Shown: one piece after another, positions 11,665-23,504 of the stretch
Layout of the letters: every line of letters begins with the position of its first letter
How positions within the stretch are numbered: position 1 is the first letter of the stretch
Assembly: GCA_965153355.1 (NCBI GenBank)
Contig: OZ231127.1
Coordinates: 14,570,001 to 14,634,000, forward strand
DNA length: 64,000 nt
Reading direction: 5' to 3'
From: Flaccisagitta enflata
Lineage: Eukaryota; Chaetognatha; Sagittoidea; Aphragmophora
Position numbers and translations under genes: made by a program
Notes under the pieces: generated by a model
Seen by the model: only the letters and a program-made list of their open reading frames with translations
Databases searched by the model: none
What the model was told of the DNA's origin: nothing

Positions 11665-11830
11665 AGATGCGTCATCGCATCTCTATAAGAGGGTCTGTCC
11701 GTCCGTCCGTCCGTCCGTCCGTCCGTCCGTCCGTCCGTCCGTCCGTCCGTCCGTCCGTCCGTCCGTCCGTTACGCCTGTGCAAAAACCGCGATTTTCGGC
11801 TGTTTTTGGCCACGATGAGATCGTACACTG
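11665..11830 (-). mobile_element. Family F 3' end with (GTCC)n
   Basis: Hairpin AGATGCGTCATCGCATCT (11665-11682), then CTCTATAAGAGGGTCTGTCC and about 19 GTCC repeats, then ACGCCTGTGCAAAAACCGCG. This matches the 3' end of the longer copy at 26170-27367. The 5' end was not located. Confidence 0.65.
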
Positions 11831-12082
11831 ATTCTACTGAGAGACAAACATGTTTTGAGAGCCTCCATTGCTACTCTTGACGGACGTCTGTCTGTTTTAC
11901 CGTTTGTTTATCCATATATATTACATGATCAATACATGCAGAGACACAGTCCGGACGCATCGTTGCCAGTTCGGGCTTGTTTTCTTAACACCCATCCCAA
12001 GGAACGTGATTTCGCGGGAGACCCTGATCCTTTGCCACTTTGTCGCCACTCCATCGGTATTCGTTACCCCCGAGCCACTCCA

Positions 12083-12220
12083 TCGCTGGCTTCGCCGCTC
12101 CATTGCCACGACATCGCCACTCCATCGCCACTCCATCGCCGCTCCATCGCCCCTCCATCGCCACTCCATCGCCATTCCATCAATACTCCCGTGCAACTCC
12201 GTCGCTACTCCGTCGAACTT
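12083..12220. repeat. 11-bp minisatellite
   Basis: About ten copies of a unit like CATCGCCACTC with single-base variants. Confidence 0.8.
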
Positions 12221-12249
12221 CACATCACTGTTAAGGAAAGTTTTCCCGA

Positions 12250-12251
12250 AC

Positions 12252-12294
<43 letters not shown>

Positions 12295-12298
12295 CTTA

Positions 12299-12351
<53 letters not shown>
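12250..12351. repeat. (GTCT)n and (CT)n microsatellites
   Basis: About ten GTCT units, a short break, then about 24 CT dinucleotides. Confidence 0.95.
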
Positions 12352-12352
<1 letters not shown>

Positions 12353-12709
12353 CTGTTTTGCTCGCTTCCTCCCTCAAGTGTTGCGAATGAATATTCATTC
12401 GATTCTTGAGAATAGAAACAAACAAAAAGAAGAAGACGATTTTTTTTCCTTTTAAAATTATGCAAGTTGCAATTCTTCGTGTTTTAAATTAACATTCTTG
12501 TTTAAAATCTGTAACATACGAACTGTTTCTTTGTTGTTACGTGATCTGGCCCTGTTAGGGTTCGATCGCTGAGTGCATCTCGGACTCGTCTCCTAATTTG
12601 CGCCTTGCTTAATCACATGGAAACAACAACAACTCGACTTGAATCCATTCTAAAAATTCTTTCTCGTCGTTTTTGCACACTCGCTTGAACGTTGAATAAG
12701 GATGAGATT

Positions 12710-12907
<198 letters not shown>

Positions 12908-13559
12908 CTGATGATAAGGTTACCTACAAAATGTTTATCCCCCACCCACCATCACCATTTTCATTTCATTCATTTCGTGTTTTGCGCAAAAAAAAAACAA
13001 AAAAAAAAAAAAAAAAGAGAGAAGAGAAGAGAAGAGCATATTCATTGAGTTGAACTATGCAAAGAGTATGCGTGCAAAAACAGAATAATGCGTATAGAAA
13101 AAATAACTATATGATCATCATTATCATTCATCGCTATTGTATGAATTGTAGTGTAAACTAACATTGTTAGTATCAATCAATAATAGAAATCTGAAAAGTA
13201 TAAAAATTTACACAAATGATTCATGCATTGGGTACTACATTAGGGTAGGTCAATATGCGTTTTTGTCTCAGATTGCCATGTAAGTTATGTAAGACATCCG
13301 ACTTGAAAAATGATGAGAATGGCAAAAAAATCCGCGTTCAAATCCTTGTATGTTCATTGTTCATAACACTTTTCGCTAACAAAAAGCACAATAGACGCTG
13401 TTGGGTTCAATTAGAGTCACAGCTTGTCATTAAATCTTCAAGTAGTTAATAACGATTAACTACCTCACTTAAAGCATATCCACTCTTATCTTATAACAAA
13501 AACATTCTTTTAAGCTAGGAAGTTGCATGAGCAAATATTCTCTATAAAATTTCCCTAAC

Positions 13560-13700
13560 CTTAGTTGAGGACTGACTGCTTTATGCAAATTAGGATAAAG
13601 GAGAGATTCCATTGCATCAAGTCTTGGTGTTCCGTCTTTATAGCGAGAGTCGATTTCTGATCGAAGAGCATCGCTATCCTTTTGTTTAACAGACCTCTTG
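13560..13700 (-). CDS. Possible orphan exon (low confidence)
   Basis: The minus strand encodes a well-mixed peptide (SDALRSEIDSRYKDGTPRLD, then MESLLYPNLHKAVSPQLR) and stops at a donor-like AAG|GTTAGG. The composition is unlike the surrounding low-complexity DNA. Upstream it runs into a family G repeat at about 13705, and no partner exon was found, so it may be a gene fragment. Function unknown. Confidence 0.3.
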
Positions 13701-13704
13701 ATTA

Positions 13705-13975
13705 TGTTGCAGCGTGCAGCGCCGCTGCTCGGAAGGGAAGGGGGCATGTCGGAAGGTTTTGGAAGGAAAAAAAGAAGAAGGAAAGGAGAAAAGGAAAAGA
13801 AGGAAGAAAAAAAGAAGGAGAGAAAAGAAAAAGAACAGAAAAGGAAAGGAAAAGGAAAAAGAAAAAGGAAAAGAAAAAAAAAGGGAAAAGGAAGAAAAAT
13901 CAAATTGAGAGAAAAAGAAGAGTAGGAAAAAGATTACAAAAAGTAAAGAAAAGAAAGGGCATTTCTTTTTTTGAA
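13705..13975. repeat. Family G repeat start and purine-rich tract
   Basis: AGCGCCGCTGCTCGGAAGGG and CATGTCGGAAGG match the block at 49848-49900, so this is a dispersed repeat. It is followed by about 200 bp of AAGGAAAAG purine-rich sequence. Confidence 0.6.
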
Positions 13976-14059
13976 ATCATGAAATGGAAATTTTCAAAAT
14001 AGCATTTAAAAAAAAATGCTCCACAGGCCAACAGTCACATGCTCTGTTTCACAATTACA

Positions 14060-14245
14060 CACACGACCACATACATACAAACTCCTTCCTCCCTTCTTTC
14101 CTTTCTCCCTACCTCATTTCATTCCTTCCTTCCTTCCTCCCTCCCTTCCTGCCATTCATCCCTTCCTTCCTTTCTTTCTTCCTTCCTTTCTTCCTTCCTT
14201 CCTTTCTTTCTTCCTTCCATCCTTCCATCCTTCCTTTCACACATA
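14060..14245. repeat. (TTCC)n/(TTTC)n imperfect array
   Basis: Pyrimidine-only tetranucleotide repeats with CCAT and CCTC variants. Confidence 0.9.
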
Positions 14246-14261
14246 TGGGGGATTTTCTCCT

Positions 14262-14766
14262 TCTTCTCCTTCTTCAGTGTACCCCCCCTCAACTCCCAGC
14301 CTTGAAGCCCAAATTCCAGCCACGAGGCCCAAATCCCAGTCTTGAGGCCCAAATCCCAGCCTTAAGGCCCAAATCCCAGCCTCAAGGCCCAAATCCTAGC
14401 CTTGAGGCCCTAATCCTAGCCTGGAGGCCTAAATTTTAGCAATTAGGCCAAAATCTCAGCCTCCAGGCCATATCTCAGCCTCCGGGCTATGATTTGGGCC
14501 TCAAGGCTATGATTTGGGCCTCGAGGCTGGGATTTGGGCCTCAAGACTGGGATTTGGGCCTTGAGGCTGGAATTTGGGCCTCAAGTCTGGGATTTGAGGG
14601 AAAGTTTGCTGGAGGAGGAGAAGAAGGAGAAAATTCCCCATATGTGTGAAAGCATAGGTCAACGACCCCTTTGGGGCCGCTGCCCTGCTTCCCCTTCAAC
14701 TTTAGGCACAACCTACTTAGGCAGGGCACAGGTACCGCTGACCATCTAACGCTTTTGCGACTATTT
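14262..14766 (-). repeat. Family A' element with two opposed minisatellite blocks
   Basis: Contains the 20-bp unit first as AAATCCCAGCCTTGAGGCCC and then, after about 14460, in the reverse sense as GGGATTTGGGCCTCAAGGCT, so the minisatellite itself forms a large inverted repeat. It ends with AAGCATAGGTCAACGACCCC, GGCCGCTGCCCTGC and GCTGACCATCTAACGC. Confidence 0.7.
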
Positions 14767-15504
14767 TCCTTCCTTTCTTCCTCCCCTTCCACGCAACTTA
14801 AAATGTATCAACGATCCAAGTACCATCAAATGCATTTAAGGAGAATCAAGGCTGAATTCGAATGTGTTTTTGATAGCTGAAACCCCGTTTTGTAGTAACT
14901 TCTTGTTTGGTGTTAGTCAAGTTGGTCTGTCGGAAGATCTTAGAGTACAAATCCTGCTGCCCGGAAGAAAATCATAATCAAGAGGTCTGTTGTTTAAATG
15001 TTCGCTAATGAGCGCCACAAACCCACTGTCGGTCCATCGGCCCATCGGTCACACACAAGTGAAAACACAAAGTACGCATTCTTTAATATTGTGGGTGTGA
15101 TACATTGTGTGGGGGGGGGTTTCGCTGCTGCCCATCCATCTGCGATGATAGCACAACCCTGCATTATTTGTTGACAAGTTTCAGTGAACGAACATGTGCA
15201 ATAACTATATTATACAAATTAGAGGATCGGATGAAACTATTCATACATAATCATTGCGTTTAAGCATATAGAAGCATCCTCAAATTGTCAGTAAAAACGT
15301 CCATTCTTCCTTTGAAAAAAGTTTAATGCATCCATCCATAATTCAAAAGGACAGATACAAGCGAATATTAACTTAAGTCATGTGTGGAAAGTTATGAAGA
15401 AGACTATATGGCATTTTGAAAAGAACGGAGGTCCGCTCATTCGCGAATCGCAAAAAGTCCTGACCGACCGACAAACTTAGTGACCGTCTGCATGGAAGAA
15501 AAAG
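14767..15504. other. Mostly unassigned, one element fragment
   Basis: A short GTCGGTCCATCGGCCCATCG tract near 15028-15050 and a GACCGACCGACAAAC fragment near 15460 resemble the GACC parts of hairpin-ended elements. No gene was recognised. Confidence 0.4.
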
Positions 15505-15625
15505 AACAAGGCCAAGTAGGCCAATAAAGTGTGCCGGGTGGATCGTCGAACGCATGCTTTCCCCGACCGACCGACCAACCAACCAACGGACACAGCCTTA
15601 TATAGAGGTGCTTTTGCACACCTAA
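15505..15625 (+). mobile_element. Family C short element, copy C3
   Basis: AACAAGGCCAAGTAGG, then GTGCCGGGTGGATCGTCGAA, a GACCGACCAACC tract, GACACAGCC and the terminal AGGTGCTTTTGCACACCT followed by an A run. Nearly the same layout and size as C2. Confidence 0.8.
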
Positions 15626-15905
15626 AAAAAAGGCTGAAAAAGCGGGAAATACAAGGGAAGGAAAGGAAAACAAATTTAGCGCACATGAAGAAAGTCAATC
15701 CGCATTCTGATCTAGTCGCCAACGTGAAAAAATTGACTGCTTCTCTTTGCTTGTCACTCTGCATAGCCTCTCTGTGCACTACCGCAAGTAGACTGCTTGA
15801 CAGATGATTTCTTAAGTTTGCGTTACATAAAATGGGTATAGAAACTTGCTGTTGGAGATTTTAGTGGGGAAAACTGTCATACCGAACTGGTTAAATCAGA
15901 GAGGA

Positions 15906-16056
15906 AACTCAGTTCAATTTTTTTTCAAGATTTTTTTTTCATTTGTGAATGATGAAGATACAAGGAGTAGAAGGTTGCGCAAGGTCTCAATCTTTTACAA
16001 ACAGCATCTCGAGTGTCTTTGCCAACTTACATAAAGATACACCAAGGTTCGCAATA
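15906..16056 (+). repeat. Direct repeat, left copy
   Basis: From GGAACTCAGTTCAATTTTTT to AAGGTTCGCA this segment reappears at 17506-17656 with about 90 percent identity, in the same orientation and 1.6 kb apart. Confidence 0.85.
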
Positions 16057-16087
16057 TGACCTTCCCTAGTACTACATACTAGGGTAC

Positions 16088-16306
16088 TACTAAATGGTAC
16101 AGGCCTGTCCGAACCTATACTGATGAGGTATGCAGTCTGGCTGAGAGTTTTTTCAGGTAAGCATTTCTTTTGTTAATTGTAAAGGATAGTTAGTTGTGAG
16201 CAATCCGGAGTAAACACCATTGAAAGCTTGCAAGGCTTTCATCCTTTGTAAATTGGAGAATTCTGGCCTCCTTTTGTAAGGGCAATGTTGTTTCAACTTT
16301 CATACG
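16088..16306 (+). repeat. About 210-bp tandem duplication, copy 1
   Basis: From TACTACTAAATGG through CCTGTCCGAACC and CAATGTTGTTTCAACTTTCA. It is repeated at 16458-16676 with only small indels. Confidence 0.85.
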
Positions 16307-16457
16307 TATCAGTACCATGGTACAGAATGCCGGCGGTCCCATATGGTTGTACCTCGATTCTTGCCTCTAAGGGTATGGTTTTCTAATCAATATTGCTAGT
16401 GTCAGTACTTCCACCAGTACATTAGTAATCTTTGATTGTTACTTTTGTAAGAGATTT

Positions 16458-16676
16458 TGTGTATACTAAGTGGTATAGGCCTGTCCAAACCTATACTGAT
16501 GAGGTATGCAGTCAGGCTGATAGTTTTTTCAGGTAAGCATTTCTTTTGTTAATTGTAAAGGATAGTTGTGAGCAATCCGGAGTAAACACCATTGAAAGTT
16601 GCAAGGCTGTCATCCTTTGTAAATTGGAGAATTCTGGCCTCCTTTTGTAAGGGCAATGTTGTTTCAACTTTCATAC
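16458..16676 (+). repeat. About 210-bp tandem duplication, copy 2
   Basis: Near-identical to 16088-16306. Its right end is directly followed by a hairpin-ended element starting AACAAGGCC, so that element probably inserted after or during the duplication. Confidence 0.85.
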
Positions 16677-16682
16677 AAGAAC

Positions 16683-16816
16683 AACAAGGCCGAAAACGCA
16701 TTTTATACCTGTCGCGGACAGGTGCGCGTTTTCCACTTTTCGACTTGTGCGCAACGAGGGACAGACCAACGGACGGACAAAGCCTCTTACAGAGCCACTA
16801 GTCCGCGACTTGAAAA
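16683..16816 (+). mobile_element. Hairpin-ended short element, variant family
   Basis: AACAAGGCCG start, a CTGTCGCGGACAGG palindrome, then ACCAACGGACGGACAAAGCC, TCTTACAGAG and a degenerate terminal CACTAGTCCGCGACTTG. It shares the GACAAAGCCTCTTA core with family D. Confidence 0.6.
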
Positions 16817-17505
16817 AAGGGACTAAACAGAAAAGGAAAAAAAATCAATCAAGCATGAATCAATGAAATACATTAGGAAACCAACCGTGGAATTTTGGTA
16901 AATCCCCTGCTCCAATTTCCAAGACACAAAACTTTCAAAGATTGATTTAGTACTGCCACTTATTTCTTATGCCATGAATTGAATACTTTTATTCACGTCT
17001 CGATCAATAGTTGTCACATAGATTTATTATTCACAAGGTTCATGAAATTAACACTCTAGAGTAAATATATGATTTGTCTAATAAAAATAAATGAACTTCT
17101 CTTTAATTGACACATCATTTGAACACCCAGGATTTGAAAGAGAGGGGATAGCAAGTCCAAGAAGAAGGAAATGGGGCATAGTTTTTGACTTTATTGTTTT
17201 TCGTTGTTCTTAACAAAGTCAGAGAGAAAAAAGATTCCATTGGAGAATAGACCAAGGTGAAAAAGAGACTGAAGAGAGTGTCTAAAATGAGACAATGCAA
17301 TCTTGAAATCAGTGATGTAATGAAAATTCGTTTTTGTTCATTCAGATCCTCGACCCTGAAGAAGGGGGGAAACCCTCGAAATATAGGGGTGAAATTCTAA
17401 TGTAAAAAATTAACATGTTTTTATAGGGTATAATAGACAAATTTAACTCACTTCTGAGCTGATCTTTTTTTAATTGTTTAACATGCCTTTGACTTAAATG
17501 TGGGA
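16817..17505. other. Unassigned sequence
   Basis: Mostly AT-rich with no supported gene. A short segment at about 17350-17395 (CCTGAAGAAGGGGGG and CCCTCGAAATATAGGGGTG) resembles the 3' region often seen in retroelement copies, but no reverse transcriptase is adjacent. Confidence 0.35.
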
Positions 17506-17656
17506 ACTCAGTTCAATTTTTTTTCAAGATTTTTTTTTTTTATTTTTGTAAACGATGATACAAGGAGTAGAAGGTTGCGCAAGGTCTCAATCTTTTACAA
17601 ATAGCATCTCGAGTGTTTTTGCCAACTTACATAAAGATACATCAAGGTTCGCAGCT
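17506..17656 (+). repeat. Direct repeat, right copy
   Basis: Second copy of the segment at 15906-16056. It differs by a longer T run and a few substitutions. Confidence 0.85.
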
Positions 17657-18045
17657 AGATGAACTAAAATACTCAAAATCACTTAATTAGATATCTAGCT
17701 ATGCTCACTGAAAGGCTTTCTTGTATTTGCAAGCTCAATTTAAACATTTTCAAACTAGTAAAAATCAGAAAAAAAACTCTGCTCACTGACATGCTTTCTT
17801 ATAGCTGCTTGCTTAAACATGTATCAAAATATTTAATCATTTGTCGCATTTAAAATTAGAGAAAAAAAATTGAGCTAAATGAGGTAAATTGCTCATAAAC
17901 ACCCTTACAGATGAGCAGCTATGCTCATAAACATGTTTTCTTGTGTATTTGCGTGTTCAAACAAACTTAATTACACTCCTTTATTGATCCTATTTAAAAT
18001 TCAGGCCACATTCAGCCCTACATGATCCTCAACTTACCCATAAAA
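17657..18045. repeat. Degenerate repeats of about 120 bp
   Basis: Three diverged copies of a segment containing GCTCACTGA or GCTCATAAA, then GCTTTCTTGTATTTGC and TTCAAACAAACTTAA-like sequence. Confidence 0.5.
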
Positions 18046-18402
18046 AAATGAAAACCATGTTTCTCTGGAATATGTCAAAAAGTCGAATGCGAAGACTGAC
18101 TTCGACTTTTTTCCCGACCATTATGTCCTACAACATGCTTATCCCCGACCCACCATCACCATTTTCATTTCATTCATTTCTTCTTCCAATCCACTTCGTT
18201 ACCCTTGCATATGGTTTCAGCACCTCACTCCAACACCTCACTCCTCACCTCACCTCACTCCAACAACACATTCGCTTCGGAGGTTCGTGTAACTCATCTG
18301 AGAATCAGATTGCGATTTATAAAAGCGAAAAGAAAGAAAAAGAAAATGAAATCGATTCGGAAAACAACCAAATGGAAGGAAAATCGACCCAAAATGAAAG
18401 AA

Positions 18403-18581
<179 letters not shown>

Positions 18582-19022
18582 CAGACGAAGTCAGAGTCAG
18601 ACAGATTGACAAGCATACAAACATACAGAACGACAGACAGACAGACAGACAACAATGAAAGGCAGACAACAATGAAAGACAGACAAAAAGCCAGACAACG
18701 AAATGCAGAATGGCGAGGAGGTGAGAGAAAGAAGGAAAGAGGACTAAAAGCACAGAAAATGGGGGGGGGTGTCTAGGTGAGATAGATTAAAGTGAAACGC
18801 CAAAACGGCAGATCAGTGTCAACCCATGATGAAAAATATACTTTAAACCTTTTAAATGATATTTCATCACTTTCTATCTTAGGAAACAAAAAAGAAACCA
18901 CCCTTCAACAAAAAAGATTCCTTGAGATAGGTATGACTTCAGAATGATGTAACCCACCCCATCTCACTCGTCACTTACCCGATCCGACTTTCATCTGTTA
19001 TTCTTTCCCCCCGTTTTCCTCC

Positions 19023-19026
<4 letters not shown>

Positions 19027-19072
<46 letters not shown>

Positions 19073-19190
19073 AGAGTCAGTATATATTGGTAAACGGCCG
19101 CCACTGCCGACGATATTGGAGCTACAGCCGCTGTTGTCTTTTATACAGCTGCTGTTGCTGCTGCTGTTGTTGCTGCTGCTGCTGCTGTGA
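19027..19190. repeat. (CT)n and (CTG)n microsatellites
   Basis: CT repeats to 19064, then a CG-rich hinge, and later GCTGCTGTTGCTGCTGCTG triplets from about 19140. Confidence 0.85.
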
Positions 19191-19289
19191 CGTTGTCGTG
19201 TCGACGTCGATGCGGTTGTTGTCCCAAAGCGCGAATCAATGTTTGCACTGGACCGAATTTGCCGAGACTCCAATCCGCAAATCGATGTT

Positions 19290-21050
19290 GGGATCCAATG
19301 CAAGCCAGTGTCAGGTGACAAACTGACGAGTGACGATATCAGCTTAATGTTAGTCGCACCTCGATACCAATGTGCGTGCAAATATGTGTCAAGTGACAAC
19401 CTGATGAGTGACAAAATTAGCTTGTAGTTAGTCACACCTCGATACCAATGTGTGAGCACAAGTCAGGTGACAAGCTGATGAGTGACGACATTAGCTTGTA
19501 GTTAGTCACACCTTGTCCTTGATACCAATGTGTATGCAAGCTTGTGTCAGGTGACAAACTGACAAGTGAAGAGTGTGTGAAGCATGTGTCAGATGACAAA
19601 CCGACGAGTGACGATATCAGCTTTTGCACCTTAATTCATTTGTGCATGCGAGCATGTGGCAGGTGACAAACTGACGAGTGAAGATATCAGCTTATAGTTA
19701 ACAACACCTCGATAACAATGTGCCTGTAAGCGTGTGTCAGGTGACAAACTGACAAGTGAAGATATCAGCTTATAGTTAACAACACCTCGATAACAATGTG
19801 CCTGTAAGTGTGTGTCAGGTGACAAACTGACGAGTGAAGATATCAGCTTATAGTTAACAACACCTCGATAACAATGTGCCTGTATGCGTGTGTCAGGTGA
19901 CAAATTAACGAGTGAAGATATCAGCTTATAGTTAACAACACCTTGATAACAATGTGCCTGTAAGCGTGTGTCAGGTGACAAACTGATGAGTGAAGATATC
20001 AGCTTATAGTTAACAACACCTCGATAACAATGTGCCTGTAAGCGTGTGTCAGGTGACAAACTGACGAGTGAAGATATCAGCTTATAGTTAACAACACCTC
20101 GATAACAATGTGCCTGTATGCGTGTGTCAGGTGACAAATTGAAGAGTGACGATATCAGCTTTTGCACCTTAATTCATTTGTGCATGCGAGCATGTGGCAG
20201 GTGACAAACTGATGAGTGAAGATATCAGCTTATAGTTAACAACACCTCGATAACAATGTGCCTGTAAGCGTGTGTCAGGTGACAAACTGACAAGTGAAGA
20301 TATCAGCTTATAGTTAACAACACCTCGATAACAATGTGCCTGTAAGCATGTGTCAGGTGACAAACTGACGAGTGAAGATATCAGCTTATAGTTAACAACA
20401 CCTCGATAACAATGTGCCTGTATGCGTGTGTCAGGTGACAAATTGAAGAGTGACGATATCAGCTTTTGCACCTTAATTCATTTGTGCATGCGAGCATGTG
20501 GCAGGTGACAAACTGACGAGTGAAGATATCAGCTTATAGTTAACAACACCTCGATAACAATGTGCCTGTAAGCGTGTGTCAGGTGACAAACTGACGAGTG
20601 AAGATATCAGCTTATAGTTAACAACACCTCGATAACAATGTGCCTGTAAGCGTGTGTCAGGTGACAAACTGACGAGTGAAGATATCAGCTTATAGTTAAC
20701 AACACCTCGATAACAATGTGCCTGTAAGCGTGTGTCAGGTGACAAACTGACGAGTGAAGATATCAGCTTATAGTTAACAACACCTCGATAACAATGTGCC
20801 TGTAAGCGTGTGTCAGGTGACAAACTGACGAGTGAAGATATCAGCTTATAGTTAACAACACCTCGATAACAATGTGCCTGTAAGCGTGTGTCAGGTGACA
20901 AACTGACGAGTGAAGATATCAGCTTATAGTTAACAACACCTCGATAACAATGTGCCTGTATGCGTGTGTCAGGTGACAAATTGAAGAGTGACGATATCAG
21001 CTTATGCACCTAAATTCATTTGTGCATGCGAGTTATAGTTAGTGACACCT
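19290..21050. repeat. 78-bp satellite with block structure
   Basis: Unit contains GTGTCAGGTGACAAACTGA, AGATATCAGCTTATAGTT and AACACCTCGATAACAATGTG. The period is 78 bp over most of the array. A variant 70-bp unit with GCACCTTAATTCATTTGTGC divides it at 19626, 20164, 20468 and 21006, giving blocks of 538, 304 and 538 bp (six, three and six regular units plus the variant). Copies are nearly identical inside the array and more diverged at its left edge. Because 78 is a multiple of three, one minus-strand frame stays open, but I do not consider it a gene. Confidence 0.9.
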
Positions 21051-21404
21051 TAACACCCATGGGTGTGAAAACGCACGTCAGGTGTCAAACTGACAATTTC
21101 ATTCCCACCTTGAAACCAATGTGTATGAAAACGCTTGTGGGGTACCCGCGGGTGACGAGGCAATAAGTTCTACTAGTGCTTTAAGTCACATCTCAAGACC
21201 AGTCACACTTTGATTTACTGAACATGCAATCATTTGACACTTCAGGATACAGCCTGTCTGCCTCAATACGATCGCATGTCTATTCCATCGACATTGTGAG
21301 CGCGCGTGTGTATGAGCGTGAGACCAATCCCATTTCAAACGTGCATGTTTGTTGTGTGCGTCGCCTTTACCCAATAGTTTCTTTCAGAATGTCTGTCGAA
21401 CTCT

Positions 21405-21501
21405 GTCTCTGTCAGACTCTGTCATGTCATCCCATCTTGTCTCTGTCTGTCTCAGCCTGTCTGTCTGTCTCTGCCTTGTCTCTGTCTCCGTCTCCGTCTC
21501 C

Positions 21502-21545
<44 letters not shown>

Positions 21546-21575
21546 CCTCTCTCTCTCTCATTCCTCTCTCTCATC
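21405..21575. repeat. (GTCT)n/(CT)n pyrimidine tract
   Basis: GTCT-rich sequence passing into CT repeats with ATTC interruptions. Confidence 0.85.
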
Positions 21576-21894
21576 GAGTCTTAATACCCGAAAAATTCCT
21601 TTCATCACGTCCTCTACTTTTCTTTGCGTACTGTTTTCATGCAAACTCGCCTTCCGCTTCCTCACCTTATCAGTTCATTCATCACCTTCCTTTATATATG
21701 GCCTTTCCTCCATCCCCTAAATCCTCCATTAAACTATCACCCAACTCTTCTCCCTTTATTTCGCCCCTTTCGATTCCTCGTCTTCCTTTCTCACATCGCA
21801 TTGACTTTTGAATTTCTTTCTTATTTTAATCACATTCCTCGCCTCTCCTTGCATTTTCACTACCGATGAAATATCGAAATCACGGAGGGACGGA

Positions 21895-21976
21895 AGGATA
21901 AACGTACCGACAGACCGACGGACCGACCGAGCGACTGAGCGACTTTGCAACGTATAGAGTCTAGAGCACGCGACTG
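21895..21976 (+). mobile_element. Family B 3' end fragment
   Basis: GACCGACGGACCGACC tract, then TATAGAGTCTAGAGCACGCG and ACTGAA, a degenerate version of the B terminal hairpin. The 5' part is absent. Confidence 0.5.
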
Positions 21977-22090
21977 AAACTCGAGATTGTACTGAGCTGA
22001 AGTTGCATCGATTTCATATTTAGGAGCGTTATTTTTCCACTTCCACTATTGAATGGCCTCAAACTGTAGATAACTAACCATGGGCAAAAA

Positions 22091-23504
22091 AACAAGTCCA
22101 ACAGGCCAACAGTCGCGTGCTAAGTTACACAAAACTACACAACTTCATACTACACACAACTACATAACTTCATACTACATACTTAACATACTACATACTT
22201 ACTTACTACATACTTACATACTACATACTTACTTACATACTTACATACTTACATACTCACATACTTACATAACAACATTCTTACCTAATTACATACTTAC
22301 ATATTTACATACTTACATACGTACATACATACTTACATATTTACTTACATACTTACATACTTACATACATACTTACTTACATGCAAACTTACATACATAC
22401 TCACTTACATACTTACATACTTACATACTTACTTACATACATACTTACTTACATACATACGTCAGACATACATACATACATACATACATAAATACATACT
22501 TACATACATACTTACATACTCACATACTTACATACTTACATACCTACATACTTACTTACATACTTACTTACATACTCACATACTTACCTACATACTCACA
22601 TACTTACATACTTACGTACTTACATACTTACATACATACTAACTTACAAACTTACATACTTACATACTTACCTACATACTCACTGCTTACATACTTACAT
22701 ACTTACATACTTACATACTTACATACATACTTACATACTTACCTACATACTCACATACTTACATACTTACATGCTTACTTACTTACATACTTACATACTT
22801 ACATATATACATACTTACATACATACTTACATACTTACATACTTACATACTTACATACTTACTTACATACTTACCTACATACTCACATACTTACGTACTT
22901 ACATACATACGTTAAAAATGTTAAAAATGTTAAAAATGTTAATAATGTACACAACTTCATACTACACACAACTACATAACTTCATACTACATACTTAACA
23001 TACTACATACTTACTACATACTTACATACTACATACTTACTTACATACTTACATACTTACATAATTACATACTTACCTAATTACATACTTACATATTTAC
23101 ATACTTAAGCCGCTGACTCGGCGAGCGGCTCCGCCGCCGCCTAAAATATTTTGAAATGCAAAAAAATACCTTTAGGTACCCTAAAGTAACCTTCTGTACC
23201 CTAAAATAACCTTCAGTACCCTAATCTACATTCATTTTTTTAATACCTTAAAAACCCTTAAGTACCCTTATGTGCCCTAAAGTACCCTAAAGTACCCAAA
23301 AGTACCCAAGTACCTTAAGTACCTAGAATAACTTAAGTACCCTAAAGTACCCTAAAGTACCCTGAAATACCCTAGAGTACCTTAAATGACCCTAAATAAC
23401 CTTAAAAAGTCATAATTTCAAAAATGTGACGGACCGACCGACCGACCTACCGACCGACCTACCGACCGACACGGCAAGGTGTAGAGTCGCGTGCACGCGA
23501 CTAA
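22091..23504 (+). mobile_element. Family B long element, copy B3 (nested)
   Basis: AACAAGTCCAACAGGCC start with AGTCGCGTGC, a central CATACTTA array, a GACC tract (GACCGACCGACC), GTGTAGAGTCGCGTGCACGC and the perfect terminal palindrome at 23485-23502. It sits inside the A run of the left inverted repeat of the surrounding element. Confidence 0.75.
22130..23108. repeat. (CATACTTA)n array
   Basis: Nearly 1 kb of CATACTTA and CATA repeats with ACTCA and TTAC variants. It forms the body of B3. The 299-codon open frame across it (Tyr-Ile-Leu-Thr repeats) is a by-product. Confidence 0.9.

Noticed and set aside
15906-17656. LTR retrotransposon with 150-bp LTRs
   Set aside because: No TG...CA ends, primer-binding site, polypurine tract or coding sequence between the repeats.
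19631-21009. Minus-strand repeat protein with 26-residue units
   Set aside because: The 78-bp period keeps the frame open, but each block boundary shifts frame, there is no signal or domain, and the left units are interrupted. More likely a satellite.
19290-21050. Hammerhead ribozyme in the 78-bp satellite (CTGACGAG present in most units)
   Set aside because: The required GAAA is replaced by GATAA and the stems do not form, so the core is incomplete.
22080-22979. 299-codon Tyr/Thr/Leu/His-rich frame
   Set aside because: Arises from the CATACTTA repeat inside element B3. No real protein features.
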